From contig JAPLXS010000012.1 in assembly GCA_026395965.1 (NCBI GenBank), positions 1-36,115 on the forward strand: a stretch of DNA of 36,115 nt, written 5' to 3'. The stretch comes from Candidatus Nomurabacteria bacterium. Lineage in GTDB: Bacteria > Patescibacteriota > Minisyncoccia > Phycocordibacterales > UBA9973. A program made the translations under genes and the position numbers. A model generated the notes under the pieces. That model ran no database searches. It was not told the origin of the DNA and saw only the letters and a list, made by a program, of their open reading frames with translations. Each line of letters opens with the position of its first letter. Position 1 is the stretch's first letter. Below are positions 34,300 through 36,115 of the stretch, piece after piece.

Positions 34300-35601
34300 A
34301 TGAAAAAAACCTTCAAAAAAATTATAGTTATCATAATAACTTGGCAAGCCAAGATTGTTTTATCTAAATATAAACCCAAGATAATAGCTATCACAGGTTC
34401 CGTTGGTAAAACATCTACAAAAGATGCAATTTTTGTAGTTTTATCTAAATTTAAAAATGTTAGAAAAAGTGAAAAAAGTTTTAATAGTGAGATAGGACTA
34501 CCTCTAACTATTTTAGGATTACCAAATGGTTGGGATGATCCATTTATTTGGTTCGAGAATATTATGCATGGATTTTATCTGATGTTACGTAAACAACCAT
34601 ATCCAGAGTATTTAGTTCTTGAGATAGGAGTAGGGAAGCCAGGTGATATAAAAAATAATGTTATTCCTTGGCTTAAACCAGATGTAGTTATTGTAACCCG
34701 TTTTCCAGATAAACCAGTTCATGTTGAATTTTTTGGTTCAGTAGAAAAAATTATCGAAGAAAAGAGTTCTCTTGTTTCCGCATTGAAAAAAGACGGTATA
34801 CTTATACTTAATCACGACGATGAAAAAGTATATGCTCTACATCAAAAATCTAAATACAGAACAGTATCATATGGAATGCATAACAATGCTACTTATCATT
34901 CTATATATCCTACTTATTTATATTCATCACGTGGCAATATAAAAATTCCTAGTGGTATCAATTTCAAATTGGAATATGAAGGTAATACATTTCCTGTGAT
35001 GCTTCCAAATATATTGGGAGTGCACAATATCGGCCAAGCTGCCGCAGCTATCGCGTGTGCTCGTGAGCTTGGTTGTGATTTGCTTGAGTCAATAAATGCA
35101 GTTAGTGAATACGTTACACCTCCAGGTAGACTCTCGCTTGTTGAGGGTATAAATAACTCTGTAATAATAGACGATACTTACAATTCATCTCCTGTTGCTA
35201 TGAGTGCTGCTATCTTAGTTTTGAAAGAAATTGAAGGAAAAAGAAAGATTGCAGTTATTGGAGATATGCTTGAGTTGGGCAAATTTACTGAAGATGAGCA
35301 TTATTTAGTAGGTGAAAATATATATGGCGTTGCAGATATCCTAATCGTCGTTGGGCCACGTGCCAAGACTGTTGCAGAAGGTGCGCTTGAAAAGGGTTTT
35401 AAAATAAAAAATGTATATAGTTTCGACTCTTCTAAAACGGCAGCAAAATTCCTAGAAGGTATAGTAGAAGAAGGCGATATTATTTTAGTAAAAGGGTCTC
35501 AAGGAGTACGTCTAGAGAGAGCTGTAGAGGCTATTATGGAGGATAAAAAGCACAAAAGGACTCTTTTGTGTCGCCAAGACAAAGAGTGGCTAAATCGATA
35601 A
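34300..35601 (+). CDS. murF: UDP-N-acetylmuramoyl-tripeptide--D-alanyl-D-alanine ligase
   Basis: AITGSVGKTSTKDAIFVVLS; IIDDTYNSSPVAMSAAILVLK; VIGDMLELG. Confidence 0.92.
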   Translation: MKKTFKKIIVIIITWQAKIVLSKYKPKIIAITGSVGKTSTKDAIFVVLSKFKNVRKSEKSFNSEIGLPLTILGLPNGWDDPFIWFENIMHGFYLMLRKQPYPEYLVLEIGVGKPGDIKNNVIPWLKPDVVIVTRFPDKPVHVEFFGSVEKIIEEKSSLVSALKKDGILILNHDDEKVYALHQKSKYRTVSYGMHNNATYHSIYPTYLYSSRGNIKIPSGINFKLEYEGNTFPVMLPNILGVHNIGQAAAAIACARELGCDLLESINAVSEYVTPPGRLSLVEGINNSVIIDDTYNSSPVAMSAAILVLKEIEGKRKIAVIGDMLELGKFTEDEHYLVGENIYGVADILIVVGPRAKTVAEGALEKGFKIKNVYSFDSSKTAAKFLEGIVEEGDIILVKGSQGVRLERAVEAIMEDKKHKRTLLCRQDKEWLNR

Positions 35602-35609
35602 AATACTCG

Positions 35610-35636
35610 TTGACATTTTAGATTATATGCTATAAT
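35610..35636 (+). promoter_or_regulatory. Promoter TTGACA-N15-TATAAT with extended -10 (TGC)
   Basis: ttgacattttagattatatgctataat. Confidence 0.7.
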
Positions 35637-35669
35637 CTAAAGTAAATTCACAATTAAATATTTATAGAT

Positions 35670-36115
35670 ATGAAAAATTTTGAGGTTATTTTCGAATTTA
35701 TTTTTTATTGGTTTGCTATTGGTTGGATATTTACTTTCATTAAAATGAAGTACTGGCACAATGTTCTAATAAAAAAGAATATTGTTAGTCTTTTCTCAGA
35801 CCTAAGCGATCCTAATCTGGGGTTTAAAATTTATTTTCCTATCAGCCTTATATGGCCGATGCAAACATTTAGTTGGTTACTAAGTGATTATGATAAAGAA
35901 AATAAATATCGTAAACCTACGATGCCTATAACGCCCCTAGGTTACCAAGGTTTAGAAGAATACGGTAGAATATCTAGAAGTAATATTAATTATGCTATTA
36001 TCCACAATGAATCAACTTATGTTGGTAGTTATGATTTTGTTAATATCAAAATTAGTAAAACAAAATATATAAGAAATGAGTTCATACTTGGTACTTTGTT
36101 TGGGGGATTTCATAT
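35670..36115 (+). CDS. Hypothetical protein, truncated by right window edge
   Basis: Open frame to window end: MKNFEVIFEFIFYWFAIGWIFTFIKMKYWHNVLIKKNIVSLFSDLSDPNLGFKIYFPISLIWPMQ...; not in ORF track because there is no stop. Confidence 0.6.
   Translation, partial: MKNFEVIFEFIFYWFAIGWIFTFIKMKYWHNVLIKKNIVSLFSDLSDPNLGFKIYFPISLIWPMQTFSWLLSDYDKENKYRKPTMPITPLGYQGLEEYGRISRSNINYAIIHNESTYVGSYDFVNIKISKTKYIRNEFILGTLFGGFH

Noticed and set aside
35998-36006. Second TTATCCACA (DnaA-box) match
   Set aside because: Lies in a coding frame and a single 9-mer is expected occasionally by chance.
1-36115. Possible UGA recoding (as in Gracilibacteria/Absconditabacteria)
   Set aside because: UGA is used as a normal stop (rsmH ends in the ATGA overlap with ftsL; murD ends TGA) and no conserved gene needs UGA read-through.

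Overview
The window looks like a chromosomal segment of a reduced, AT-rich bacterium, most like Patescibacteria/CPR (Parcubacteria-like) from gene content and protein style. It uses the standard code: UGA is a stop in rsmH and murD. Coding content: a cell-wall-binding subtilase (cut by the left edge), ychF, Sua5-type protein, DUF1003-like protein, leuS, murJ, lepA, an ftsB/divIC-like gene, glutaredoxin, hsp20, PrsW-like, valS, tsaD, a cytidylate-kinase-like gene, murE, murD, murC, SIMPL, a PBP2-type mrdA, greA, lysS, and a partial dcw cluster (mraZ-rsmH-ftsL-ftsI-murF). There are three tRNAs: Gly-CCC, Arg-CCU and Phe-GAA. The unusual material is non-coding or nested in genes. (1) Two ~120-137 nt structured elements lie beside tRNA-Gly and tRNA-Phe. 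They share a multi-hairpin architecture with many compensatory differences, and their outer helices copy the 3' half (T-stem plus acceptor) of the neighbouring tRNA. (2) A dispersed palindromic element with conserved core gtcctcggacgaggg...ccagac and locus-specific arms occurs three times, once in frame inside tsaD. (3) A 105-bp inverted-repeat element has a right end that supplies the ATG of murE and of a mini-ORF before murC; a similar dual-hairpin structure ends at the lepA start codon. (4) leuS appears to lack its KMSKS loop. (5) There are phased MraZ-like boxes at the mraZ promoter and several apparently leaderless promoters. All calls are from reading the sequence only; no searches or folding programs were run.
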